A stretch of 5,720 bases of DNA from Geoalkalibacter_A sp034189505. Its GTDB lineage: Bacteria; Desulfobacterota; Desulfuromonadia; Desulfuromonadales; Geoalkalibacteraceae. Positions within the stretch are counted from its first letter, which is position 1, and each line of letters starts with the position of its first letter. The notes under the pieces were generated by a model. The model made no database searches. It saw only the letters and a program-made list of their open reading frames with translations, and was not told where the DNA came from. The stretch lies in assembly GCA_034189505.1 (NCBI GenBank), contig JAXHUR010000121.1, positions 1-5,720 of the forward strand. Reading direction: 5' to 3'. Position numbers and translations under genes: made by a program. Shown piece by piece: positions 1-5,720 of this stretch.

Positions 1-1
1 G

Positions 2-97
2 CGCCTTGAAAAGTACGACCTGGTCAGCAAGAAGCTGCTGGGGGCGATCGAGGTGGATGAAGGGGGCTATGCCGTTTCCGTGACAGGTGAACAGTAA
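2..97 (+). CDS. 3' end of an upstream gene, possibly a beta-propeller (NHL/YVTN-type) protein
   Basis: An open frame entering from the left edge encodes 31 residues and stops at TAA 95-97, three bases before the next start codon. The fragment contains Y-D-L-V-S-K-K-L-L-G-A-I-E-V followed by G-Y-A-V-S-V-T-G. This resembles the blade pattern of NHL/YVTN-type propellers (a D-L-x-S/T-x-K-x-L-G-x-I-x-V strand, then G-x-A-V-S). Only one blade's worth is visible, so the family assignment is tentative; it could equally be the end of another beta-rich protein. Its tight junction with the barrel gene suggests co-transcription. The reading frame is well supported by codon character and by the stop placement, but the function is not. 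Confidence 0.6.
   Translation, partial: RLEKYDLVSKKLLGAIEVDEGGYAVSVTGEQ
85..90 (+). promoter_or_regulatory. Ribosome binding site for the barrel gene
   Basis: AGGTGA lies 10 bases before the ATG at 101 and inside the end of the upstream coding region. The somewhat long spacing and the 3-base gap between genes suggest that translation is partly coupled to the upstream gene. Confidence 0.5.
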
Positions 98-100
98 ACG

Positions 101-2260
101 ATGCTGCGCCCGGTCCAGTTTGCATCCCTGGTTTTATCTGTCGCAACATTGGTGCTGATGCCGCAGGCGGCGGCTGCCAATATCCGGCTGATGGGGGATT
201 GGACCTGGTCCTACAGCGAATCGGACACCACGCGTCTTGAGACGGACGAGAAAACGAAGAGCGAAAACCGCCGCTTTCGCCAGCTGTACCGCGCCGATCT
301 CAGTCGACAGGTCTACCCGACTCTGTTGCTCAATAGCGGCGTGATGTTCGAGAGGAGCGACCTCAACAGTGAAGTCGATGGAACCAAAAACGATACGACG
401 GGGGAACTTCTGCGCCCCTATGTAGACGTCGAGCTCGGCAATAGCCTCTATACCCTGGCGGGAGGGTACCGGGAGAGCGAGACGACCCGCTCCGGCACCG
501 GCCTTGAGACCACCAGGGAGTATGTCGAAGAATACGATGCCCGCGTCGAGTGGCAGCCGGTGGACCTGCCCGGCATCGAAGCGACCTACACCCGCACCCT
601 GCGAAACGACGAGCCGGAAACCACCGACCAGGAGTCCAATATTTATCGGGCAACGGTGGATTACGCCTACCGCAATTATGAATTTCTCTACGATTACATG
701 CGCAGCGACGATGAACAGAAAATCGAAGACACCCGCACCCTGACGCAGACGCACAACGGTCGGGTGCGTTATGCGGGCGGATTTTTCGATAATCGGGTCA
801 CCCTCAATGCGCGCGTGCAGGCCGAGCGCTCGACGGTGGAGTTTTCAGGGACAGGTGAACGGATTGTTCCGACGACCTCATCCGGCAGTTCCTTTTATCT
901 TCTGGAGGATCTAACGCCCTCCAGCAACCTCCCCGGTGAGTTTACCTCGGACGCCGGGGGCATCCTCTCCGATGTCGATCTGGGCGGCGGCGGCAGCGGG
1001 AACCTGGTCAGTATCGGTATTGCTTATGCCGAGGAGGTGGAAATAGATCGACTGCGCGTCTTCTTCGACTCGAATCTGGATGATTTTTTCCGCGATGAAA
1101 TCGACCGGATTGAAAATGAATGGAATTGGGAGATCTACATCAGCGACGACCAGCTCAACTGGACGTCTGTTCCGGTTGCGGCAAGCGATTACGACCCCAC
1201 CGACAATTATTTCGAGATTCATTTTCCGCGTCAGCAGGACATCCAGTACATCAAGGTGGTGACCAGCGCGGTTCGCCGCGACCCGGTGACCCAGGACCCG
1301 CTCGACTCGATTCCCGTGTCCCGAATCGCGGGATTTTTCGCCTTGGCCCCCGATGATGCCGACGAGATCGTTTCCATCTCGCGCAACCTCAATTTCGGGG
1401 TGGGCTGGAAGATGACCGACAAGACGCGCGTCGGTTATGATCTGGCTTATCAGGATCAGGAGGTGGATGCTTTCGATATCGAGAGCCGGCAGATGTCCAA
1501 TATCTTCAACATCAACCATCTCATCAACCAGGTCTTTTCAACCTCGGCCCGTTTTCTGCGCAACGACCGGTGGCGCAACGGCGCGCACGATTTGAAGTCG
1601 CACCAGTTTACCGCACAGATGACCGCCCGCTGGCTGGAGACTCTGCGGCAGAGCCTGACCTATAGCGGAGAGCGCGTCGATGAAGACGAAGGGCGCAGCA
1701 CCAGCCATGCCGTTTTTCTGCGCACCAATGCGGAACTCTACCGCGGCTGGGATGTGGCGTTCGATCAGGGGTACACCTGGCAGGATCAGGCCGAGCAGGG
1801 GAAGATGGAGAGTTTTTTCGTGCGGGTGTCCAACAGCATCGTGCCGCATCGGCGCCTGAATTTCATCGTCGACTACTCGGTGCGCTGGACCCGGCAGGAA
1901 GAGAGCGACAACCGGCAGGACCAGACCGGGCGGGTGCGCGCCTTCTGGACGCCCACCGATACCCTGTCGTTCAACGGGGAGTATAAAATTCGTGATACGG
2001 ACCTTGAAACCTTTTCCGAATGGGAGTTCGGCGCGGGCTGGCTGCCGCTGCGCGACGGAACCCTGCAGCTCAACCTGCGCTACAGCGAGGAAGGGGATTC
2101 GGACGACGAGCGGCTGCGGAGCTTTTCTCCCAGCCTGACCTGGGCGCTGGCTCGCAACACCGACCTGACCCTGACCTATACGTTGGGGAGCGACAAGGAT
2201 GGCGTTGAAGAAGTGGACTATCAATCCTTTCAAGCGAACCTGCGTTTTTATTATGACTGA
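101..2260 (+). CDS. Large outer-membrane beta-barrel protein with inserted discoidin-like domain
   Basis: The 719-aa product begins with a Sec signal peptide: R3, a hydrophobic core at residues 7-20, and an AAAA stretch at 23-26 giving a likely cut near residues 24-26. The mature part is full of amphipathic strands with alternating aromatic and polar residues joined by acidic loops. By eye there are about 11 candidate strands at residues 27-285 and about 17 at 427-719. The last strand ends F-Y-Y-D, as outer-membrane barrels commonly end in an aromatic-rich strand. Residues about 285-416 break the pattern and look like a discoidin/galactose-binding domain (separate entry). I saw no cysteines, no TonB plug and no CXXCH. 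Length and strand number are similar to MtrB-type porins of porin-cytochrome conduits, but the MtrB CXXC is missing and I cannot claim homology. Likely role (inference): a surface export or anchoring channel served by the downstream periplasmic proteins. The outer-membrane barrel call is fairly secure; the substrate is unknown. Confidence 0.8.
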   Translation: MLRPVQFASLVLSVATLVLMPQAAAANIRLMGDWTWSYSESDTTRLETDEKTKSENRRFRQLYRADLSRQVYPTLLLNSGVMFERSDLNSEVDGTKNDTTGELLRPYVDVELGNSLYTLAGGYRESETTRSGTGLETTREYVEEYDARVEWQPVDLPGIEATYTRTLRNDEPETTDQESNIYRATVDYAYRNYEFLYDYMRSDDEQKIEDTRTLTQTHNGRVRYAGGFFDNRVTLNARVQAERSTVEFSGTGERIVPTTSSGSSFYLLEDLTPSSNLPGEFTSDAGGILSDVDLGGGGSGNLVSIGIAYAEEVEIDRLRVFFDSNLDDFFRDEIDRIENEWNWEIYISDDQLNWTSVPVAASDYDPTDNYFEIHFPRQQDIQYIKVVTSAVRRDPVTQDPLDSIPVSRIAGFFALAPDDADEIVSISRNLNFGVGWKMTDKTRVGYDLAYQDQEVDAFDIESRQMSNIFNINHLINQVFSTSARFLRNDRWRNGAHDLKSHQFTAQMTARWLETLRQSLTYSGERVDEDEGRSTSHAVFLRTNAELYRGWDVAFDQGYTWQDQAEQGKMESFFVRVSNSIVPHRRLNFIVDYSVRWTRQEESDNRQDQTGRVRAFWTPTDTLSFNGEYKIRDTDLETFSEWEFGAGWLPLRDGTLQLNLRYSEEGDSDDERLRSFSPSLTWALARNTDLTLTYTLGSDKDGVEEVDYQSFQANLRFYYD
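953..1348 (+). other. Discoidin (F5/8 type C)-like domain within the barrel protein
   Basis: This is residues about 285-416 of the 719-aa protein. A GGGGSG linker at 295-300 leads into a beta-sandwich-like sequence: I-D-R-L-R-V-F-F, then W343-E-I-Y-I-S-D-D-x-x-N-W354, then F-E-I-H-F and I381-Q-Y-I-K-V-V-T-S. The order (E/V-I-Y-V/I-S-x-D-x-x-N-W, then F, then A/Q-R/Y-Y-I-K/R-V/L) is the hallmark of galactose-binding-like discoidin domains, which usually bind glycans or lipids. The barrel pattern resumes at about 427 (S-R-N-L-N-F-G-V-G-W). The recognition is from motif order only, and the edges are approximate. Confidence 0.6.
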
Positions 2261-2282
2261 TTTCACGGACCAAAGCATGCGC

Positions 2283-2288
2283 AAGGGG
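2283..2288 (+). promoter_or_regulatory. Ribosome binding site deciding the lipoprotein start
   Basis: AAGGGG lies 6 bases before ATG 2295. This favours 2295 over the in-frame ATGs at 2199, 2253 and 2277, which would bury the signal peptide behind a polar extension and overlap the barrel gene. Confidence 0.7.
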
Positions 2289-2294
2289 ACGCTT

Positions 2295-2873
2295 ATGTCG
2301 ATGATACGCTGTTTTCTGCTACTGGGATGGGTGCTGGTGATCGGGACTCTTCTGTCCGGCTGCGGCGGCGTTGGCCAGACCTACAAGAATCTCAACATGA
2401 ACTTCGCGGCCGTTCAGAGTATCGCCGTCATGCCGTTCGAGAACCTGACCAGCGACGACGATGCGGCAGCCCGGGTGCGCGATGCCTTCATGGGGATGCT
2501 GCAGGCCACCGAAGCCATGTATGTGCTGCCGCCGGGCGAGGTGCAGCGCGGCATCGAGCGGACTAACGTCCGCGTACCGGAGGCGCCGACCGCCGATGAA
2601 GTCAAGACCCTGGGCAAAATCCTGAACGTCGAGGCGGTACTGACCGGTGTGCTGCGCGAGTACGGGCCGGTGCGCTCGGGGCAGAGCGAAGCCAACATTG
2701 TGTCGCTGAGCCTGCAGATGATGGAGACGGAGACCGGGACCGTGGTCTGGTCCGGCGCTTCCACCCAGGGGGGGATCACCCTGTCGGACCGCATGTTCGG
2801 CGGGGGCGGTGAGCCCATGAACAAGGTGACGGAAAAGGCGGTCAATGATCTGCTGGATCAACTGTTTGAATAA
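2295..2873 (+). CDS. Outer-membrane lipoprotein with TolB-N/CsgG/GNA1162-like domain
   Basis: Starting at ATG 2295 the product is 192 aa. It opens with a lipoprotein signal: R5, a hydrophobic stretch 7-20, and the lipobox L20-S-G-C23, with C23 the lipidation site. Glycine at +2 does not signal inner-membrane retention, so outer-membrane sorting is expected. The body reads I43-A-V-M-P-F-E-N-L-T (first strand and turn), a helix with D-A-F-M-G-M-L, then L-P-P-G-E-V-Q, L110-N-V-E-A-V-L-T-G-V-L-R-E-Y-G, and E-T-G-T-V-V-W152-S-G. This order of strands and helices is typical of TolB N-terminal, CsgG, LpoB and GNA1162/DUF799 periplasmic domains. The membrane-spanning hairpins that let CsgG form a pore are not evident. 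It ends inside the start of the next gene (29-nt overlap). Likely role (inference): an anchored accessory factor for the neighbouring barrel. Lipoprotein status is strong; the precise family is moderate. Confidence 0.8.
   Translation: MSMIRCFLLLGWVLVIGTLLSGCGGVGQTYKNLNMNFAAVQSIAVMPFENLTSDDDAAARVRDAFMGMLQATEAMYVLPPGEVQRGIERTNVRVPEAPTADEVKTLGKILNVEAVLTGVLREYGPVRSGQSEANIVSLSLQMMETETGTVVWSGASTQGGITLSDRMFGGGGEPMNKVTEKAVNDLLDQLFE
2831..2838 (+). promoter_or_regulatory. Ribosome binding site for the two-domain protein
   Basis: GGAAAAGG lies inside the 3' end of the lipoprotein gene, with its final G six bases before ATG 2845. It supports a start that overlaps the upstream gene. In-frame TTG codons at 2866 and 2875 are weaker alternatives that would shorten the signal peptide's positive N-region. 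Confidence 0.6.
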
Positions 2874-4071
2874 GTTGCTGCTCTGCCTGCTGATCCTTGC
2901 CAGCCTCAGCGGCACGGTTCGGGGCGAGGAAGAGGCCGAAGCGTTTCCCACGGATACGGGGGGGGAGCGGGCCGGAGAAGTTCATCCCGGATTTGGACGC
3001 GACTCCCTGCTGGCCTACCTGCCGCCGGAAAACCTCAGCGGCGTCAGGGCGCCTGTGGCGGAGATCGGCCGGAAAATCATGGATAATCTCCGCGAACGTG
3101 AGTTTCGCCTGCTCGAGGAAGCCGAACTCGAATCGTTTATGAAGAAGTATCGCATGCGGTATACCGGCGGCATCGGGTCGCGCATGGGAAGTTTGCTGCG
3201 TGACGAAACCGGGGCCCAGGCTGTTTTCGTCACGTCGCTGGAGAGTTTTCAGGAGCAGGGGCCTCCGAAAATATCGTTGATCTGCCGTATCGTGACAACG
3301 GGACCCAGCCCTGAAATCCTGTGGATGAAGGGCATCGGCCTTTCCGGGGACCAATCGCCTGGCTTGCTCGGCTTGGGGTTGGTACAGGACAGCGAAAAAT
3401 TGATCGACATGGCGGTAGAAGCTCTGCTCGATGACCTGGATGCTTTTCTGGCCGGCGGCTTTAAGTCACGATCACCGGCCTCCGGTGTTCACCACGAGCC
3501 GACCGAATATGGAGATCCAACGCTCGACGAACAAGACCCGCTGCGCTTTTCAAACAGGTCTAAATACGATCCGCGGAAGTATTACCGCGCCTCCTGGTTC
3601 GAACCTGAAGGCGAGTACGCGGTGGCGGTCGTGCCATTTCTCAATAAATACGCGCGGGCCCATGCCGGTTTTGTCGCGGCATTGCATTTTACTGAAATTC
3701 TTCACGGTTTTGAAAATCTGCATGTTTTCGAGCCCGGCCTGATCCGGGAGCAGCTGCTCAAATATCGACTGATCATGCCGGCGGGGCCGTCGCTGGCCGT
3801 GTCGGATATTCTGGCAAGCCGCACGACTTTATCCGCAGATCTGATTCTGTCGGGCCAGGTTTTTGATTACCAGGGATTGAGGGGAGTCCCCAAGGTCGAT
3901 TTTTCCGTTCAGATTTTTGATGGGGCGGCCCGGGATGTGGTCTGGTGGTCGCGCAGCGACGCGAGGGGAGATAAGAATGTCTACTTTTTCGATTTCGGCA
4001 GAATTCACACCGCTCATGGACTGATGCATCGATTGGCCGACAGGGTCGTTGCCATGCTTTTAAGCCATTGA
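2845..4071 (+). CDS. Exported protein with two diverged TolB-N/CsgG-like domains
   Basis: The 408-aa product has a signal peptide (K10, hydrophobic 11-22, likely cut between about 23 and 27). C14 is not in a lipobox, so it should be a soluble periplasmic protein. Two halves match each other in order. Domain 1 (about 52-202) has L-L-A-Y-L-P-P-E-N-L-S, F87-R-L-L-E, K-K-Y-R-M, A-Q-A-V-F-V-T-S-L and a final E-I-L-W-M-K. Domain 2 (about 258-405) has V-A-V-V-P-F-L-N-K-Y-A, L292-H-V-F-E, L-K-Y-R-L, A-D-L-I-L-S-G-Q-V and D-V-V-W-W-S-R. Residues 87-104 align without gaps to 292-309. The linker at 203-257 is charged and aromatic-rich and probably flexible. The same layout occurs in the lipoprotein encoded just upstream, so the three domains probably share a fold. 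It has no enzyme motif. I do not recognise a named family; a role as a periplasmic adaptor of the same export or assembly system is an inference from context. Confidence 0.75.
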   Translation: MICWINCLNKLLLCLLILASLSGTVRGEEEAEAFPTDTGGERAGEVHPGFGRDSLLAYLPPENLSGVRAPVAEIGRKIMDNLREREFRLLEEAELESFMKKYRMRYTGGIGSRMGSLLRDETGAQAVFVTSLESFQEQGPPKISLICRIVTTGPSPEILWMKGIGLSGDQSPGLLGLGLVQDSEKLIDMAVEALLDDLDAFLAGGFKSRSPASGVHHEPTEYGDPTLDEQDPLRFSNRSKYDPRKYYRASWFEPEGEYAVAVVPFLNKYARAHAGFVAALHFTEILHGFENLHVFEPGLIREQLLKYRLIMPAGPSLAVSDILASRTTLSADLILSGQVFDYQGLRGVPKVDFSVQIFDGAARDVVWWSRSDARGDKNVYFFDFGRIHTAHGLMHRLADRVVAMLLSH

Positions 4072-4088
4072 GTTTTACCTACATCAGC

Positions 4089-4094
4089 AAGGAG
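4089..4094 (+). promoter_or_regulatory. Ribosome binding site for the SurA-like chaperone gene
   Basis: AAGGAG, close to consensus and the best site in the window, lies 5 bases before ATG 4100. It sits in a 28-base gap after the TGA at 4069-4071, with no hairpin or promoter seen in the gap. Confidence 0.8.
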
Positions 4095-4099
4095 TTGTC

Positions 4100-5720
4100 A
4101 TGCACGTATTTTTCAGACTTTTTTTGATCGGATTGTTTCTTCTGGTCGGCGTTCCTTCCGCGTTCGCTTTTGGTACAGGAATGGAACAGGGGATGGACGA
4201 CCATGAGGCGCCGGCGCTGCCGACCGACCAGGTATACACCCTGAGCGTGCCCGTGTTTTCACCCCTGTTCGAGCAGACCCCGGTAGCGCTGGTGAAAGGA
4301 CGCCCCATTACGCTGGGGGAGGTGACGGCTGCTCTGCCGGCGGAGGTCCGGGGGAGCTCCGACCCAGCCCGCCTGAACAGCAAATTCAATGAGGTTCTTG
4401 ACCGTCTCGTTGCGGTCCGTCTGGATGGAGGTGAGCGCAAGGAGGTGGAGGTTTTCGTGAATGGGAAGATCGACAAGGACCAGGTGCTGACCCTGAAGGT
4501 TCCCATTTTTTCACAGCATTTTCTTTTTACCCCGGTCGCCGAAGTTGACGGCGACGCCATCCCCATGGGGGAGTTTACCCGTGAACTCAACGCCATGCAT
4601 GCCGAAAGCGGTGGAGACAATCACCACGACAAGCCGGGCGAGCTGCTCGACCGTCTGGTCACCATCCGGCTGGTGGAACGCGAGGCGCGCAACATCGGTT
4701 TCGACCAGACGGATTCCTTCAAGAAGCAGGTCAAGGACTTTGCCGAGCGCACGCTTCTCTATGAACTGCTGAACCGCCGGGTTGAAGGGCTGGTGCTGGA
4801 CGACGAAGAGGTGGACCGCATTTATCATGACATCTCCCTGGCCGCCAGGCTGCGCAGCTACCAGTTTAACCAGCAGGAGCATGCCGCCGCCTTCATACAG
4901 GCGCTGGAAGAGGGTGCGGACTTCGACCAGTTGATCAGGGAAAAGGTTGAGGAAGGCGTGGCTTCAGGCGGCGCGGACGAGGATTTTGTTCCGTTCAAGC
5001 AGCTGAGGTCGCAGGTGGCGAGCCACGCCAAGGACATGGAGATCGGCGAAGTCAGCAAAATGTTCAAGGTTGACGATAATTTCATCGTGTTCAAGCTCGA
5101 AGATCGCAAGTTTATCGAAGATCCCGCCGCCCTGGAGGTGGCCCGCAAAATCGCCTGGGATCAGAAGGTGGCGGATGAAACGGAAAAATACATCAATGAA
5201 ATCATTGATGAATACGCGATCTTTGACGAAAAAGCCCGCGAGGATTTCAATTTCACCGCGTTCAAAGAAGAAAACCCGGACGCGAAGCTCTCCGATGCGC
5301 TGCTGACCTTTTTCGACGACCGGCGCACCCTGGTGACGGTCGAAGCCCAGGGACAGGTTCACAAGATGCAGGTCAGGGAGCTGGCCGACAAGGTGAAAGA
5401 GACCTATTTTCACGGCACCGACATCGATCTGAACGGCCCCGAAGCCGACAAGCGCGCCAAGCAGATCCTCGATGACTGGATTTTCCGGATCGCCGGCAAG
5501 GCCGAGGCGCTGGAAGCTGGGCTCGATCAGACGCAGCGCTACCAGCTGAAAGTGGAAGAATTCGAGCGCCGCACGCTGTTCGACATGTTTATCCAGAAGG
5601 CCGTGGTCAACGATATCAAGCTGACCGAAGAAGAAATCCGCGCCAGCTATGATGACAACATCGAAGATCACTCCACCCCGGCCATGGTGAGGATGAAGAG
5701 CCTGGCGTTCGACAGGGAAG
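4100..5720 (+). CDS. SurA/PpiC-like periplasmic chaperone with duplicated modules, 3' end missing
   Basis: The frame is open from ATG 4100 to the window edge (540 complete codons), so the C-terminus is outside. A signal peptide with core 7-19 ends at A21-F-A23, a good A-X-A cleavage site. Next come two copies of a segment with V-P-x-F-S, T-P-V-A, G-E and L-D-R-L-V (residues 45-108 and 129-191). The second runs into a SurA-type N-terminal helical domain up to about 245. Residues about 250-337 have parvulin-like layout: L-R-S-Y-Q-F, E-G-A-D-F-D-Q-L, G-G at 290-291, I-G-E-V-S and D-N-F-I-V-F-K-L. The usual histidine of the R-H-I-L strand is S253, and that of the G-Y-H-I strand is F328, so isomerase activity is doubtful. 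Residues about 410-520 look like another SurA-N unit, and residues from 525 (S-T-P-A-M-V-R-M-K-S-L-A-F) like the first strand of a second parvulin domain. Likely role: escort for exported or outer-membrane clients of this operon. Family call is strong; client unknown. Confidence 0.82.
   Translation, partial: MHVFFRLFLIGLFLLVGVPSAFAFGTGMEQGMDDHEAPALPTDQVYTLSVPVFSPLFEQTPVALVKGRPITLGEVTAALPAEVRGSSDPARLNSKFNEVLDRLVAVRLDGGERKEVEVFVNGKIDKDQVLTLKVPIFSQHFLFTPVAEVDGDAIPMGEFTRELNAMHAESGGDNHHDKPGELLDRLVTIRLVEREARNIGFDQTDSFKKQVKDFAERTLLYELLNRRVEGLVLDDEEVDRIYHDISLAARLRSYQFNQQEHAAAFIQALEEGADFDQLIREKVEEGVASGGADEDFVPFKQLRSQVASHAKDMEIGEVSKMFKVDDNFIVFKLEDRKFIEDPAALEVARKIAWDQKVADETEKYINEIIDEYAIFDEKAREDFNFTAFKEENPDAKLSDALLTFFDDRRTLVTVEAQGQVHKMQVRELADKVKETYFHGTDIDLNGPEADKRAKQILDDWIFRIAGKAEALEAGLDQTQRYQLKVEEFERRTLFDMFIQKAVVNDIKLTEEEIRASYDDNIEDHSTPAMVRMKSLAFDRE
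4232..4423 (+). repeat. First copy of tandem N-terminal segment in the SurA-like protein
   Basis: Residues 45-108: T-L-S-V-P-V-F-S, then T60-P-V-A-L-V-x-G, G73-E, and V99-L-D-R-L-V-A-V-R-L. Its first 32 residues match the second copy at 18 positions without gaps. It stops where the second copy continues into the helical domain (R-E-A-R-N-I-G), so it seems to be a truncated extra copy. It is followed by a charged spacer (109-128). Confidence 0.75.
4484..4672 (+). repeat. Second copy of tandem N-terminal segment in the SurA-like protein
   Basis: Residues 129-191: T-L-K-V-P-I-F-S, T144-P-V-A-E-V-D-G, G157-E, and L182-L-D-R-L-V-T-I-R-L. The offset from the first copy is 84 residues (252 bases). 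This copy reads straight on into a complete SurA-N helical region, so it is probably the ancestral one. Confidence 0.75.
5465..5659 (+). repeat. Second SurA-N-like helical module in the chaperone
   Basis: Residues 456-520 align with 182-245. The first 45 positions are gap-free with 13 identities, including L-D, E-A, G, D-Q-T (202-204 against 476-478), V, F and R-T-L. The following V/L-x-x-E-E-V/I-x-x-x-Y segment aligns with one gap. This supports duplication of the chaperone unit, with a second parvulin-like domain starting just before the window ends. Confidence 0.65.

Noticed and set aside
134..754. Long minus-strand open frame opposite the barrel gene, with similar ones at 911-1519 and 1538-2284
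   Set aside because: They are antisense to a convincing signal-peptide and barrel gene, show no ribosome binding site or family motif, and are the kind of frame expected opposite GC-rich coding DNA.
2199..2294. Longer N-terminus for the lipoprotein beginning at ATG 2199
   Set aside because: It would put 32 polar residues before the lipoprotein signal and overlap the barrel gene by 62 bases. A good binding site lies just before ATG 2295.
2261..2294. Possible terminator or promoter between barrel and lipoprotein genes
   Set aside because: The gap is 34 bases, with no stable stem followed by a T run and no paired -35/-10 elements. Only a ribosome binding site is supportable.
2886..2888. Cysteine at residue 14 of the two-domain protein as a lipidation site
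   Set aside because: It sits in the middle of the hydrophobic core and is preceded by L-L-L, not by a small residue at -1 as a lipobox requires (C14 is encoded around 2884-2886).
2842..3354. Minus-strand open frame opposite the two-domain gene
   Set aside because: No recognisable motif or start signal, and the plus strand has a signal peptide and duplicated domains.
4084..5148. Minus-strand open frames at 4084-4620, 4511-4882, 4858-5148 and 4964-5671
   Set aside because: All lie opposite the SurA-like gene, whose plus frame stays open to the edge and has a signal peptide, repeats and family features. The minus frames overlap each other and look compositionally biased.

Overview
The window holds five same-strand genes packed head to tail with almost no spacing, so it is most likely part of one operon of envelope and secretion genes. 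Base composition is moderately GC-rich by eye. Signal peptides, a large outer-membrane beta-barrel, a lipoprotein and a SurA/parvulin-type chaperone together indicate a Gram-negative (diderm) bacterium. The gene set reminds me most of Desulfuromonadales/Geobacter-type Desulfobacterota. That placement is an inference from gene content, because no taxonomic marker is present.

Layout: (1) 1-97, the last 31 codons of an upstream gene, possibly the last blade of an NHL/YVTN-type beta-propeller; (2) 101-2260, a 719-aa exported protein that looks like a large (about 28-strand) outer-membrane barrel with a discoidin (F5/8 type C)-like domain inserted in it; (3) 2295-2873, a 192-aa lipoprotein with a TolB-N/CsgG/GNA1162-like alpha/beta domain; (4) 2845-4071, a 408-aa exported protein with two diverged copies of what looks like the same kind of domain, overlapping gene 3 by 29 nt; (5) 4100-5720 (runs off the end), a SurA/PpiC-like periplasmic chaperone with a duplicated N-terminal segment and a second SurA-type module. 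There is no noncoding stretch over 40 bases, and I saw no RNA gene, mobile element, CRISPR array, terminator or internal promoter.

Working model (inference): the SurA-like protein escorts exported clients and the barrel through the periplasm. The lipoprotein and the two-domain protein form a periplasmic or outer-membrane-attached assembly around the barrel, and the barrel exports or anchors something at the surface. From memory, similar sets (propeller, barrel, small lipoproteins, PPIase) lie beside genes for extracellular multihaem cytochrome filaments of the OmcS/OmcE kind in Geobacter. No haem-binding CXXCH motif occurs in the window, so any cytochrome would have to lie outside it.
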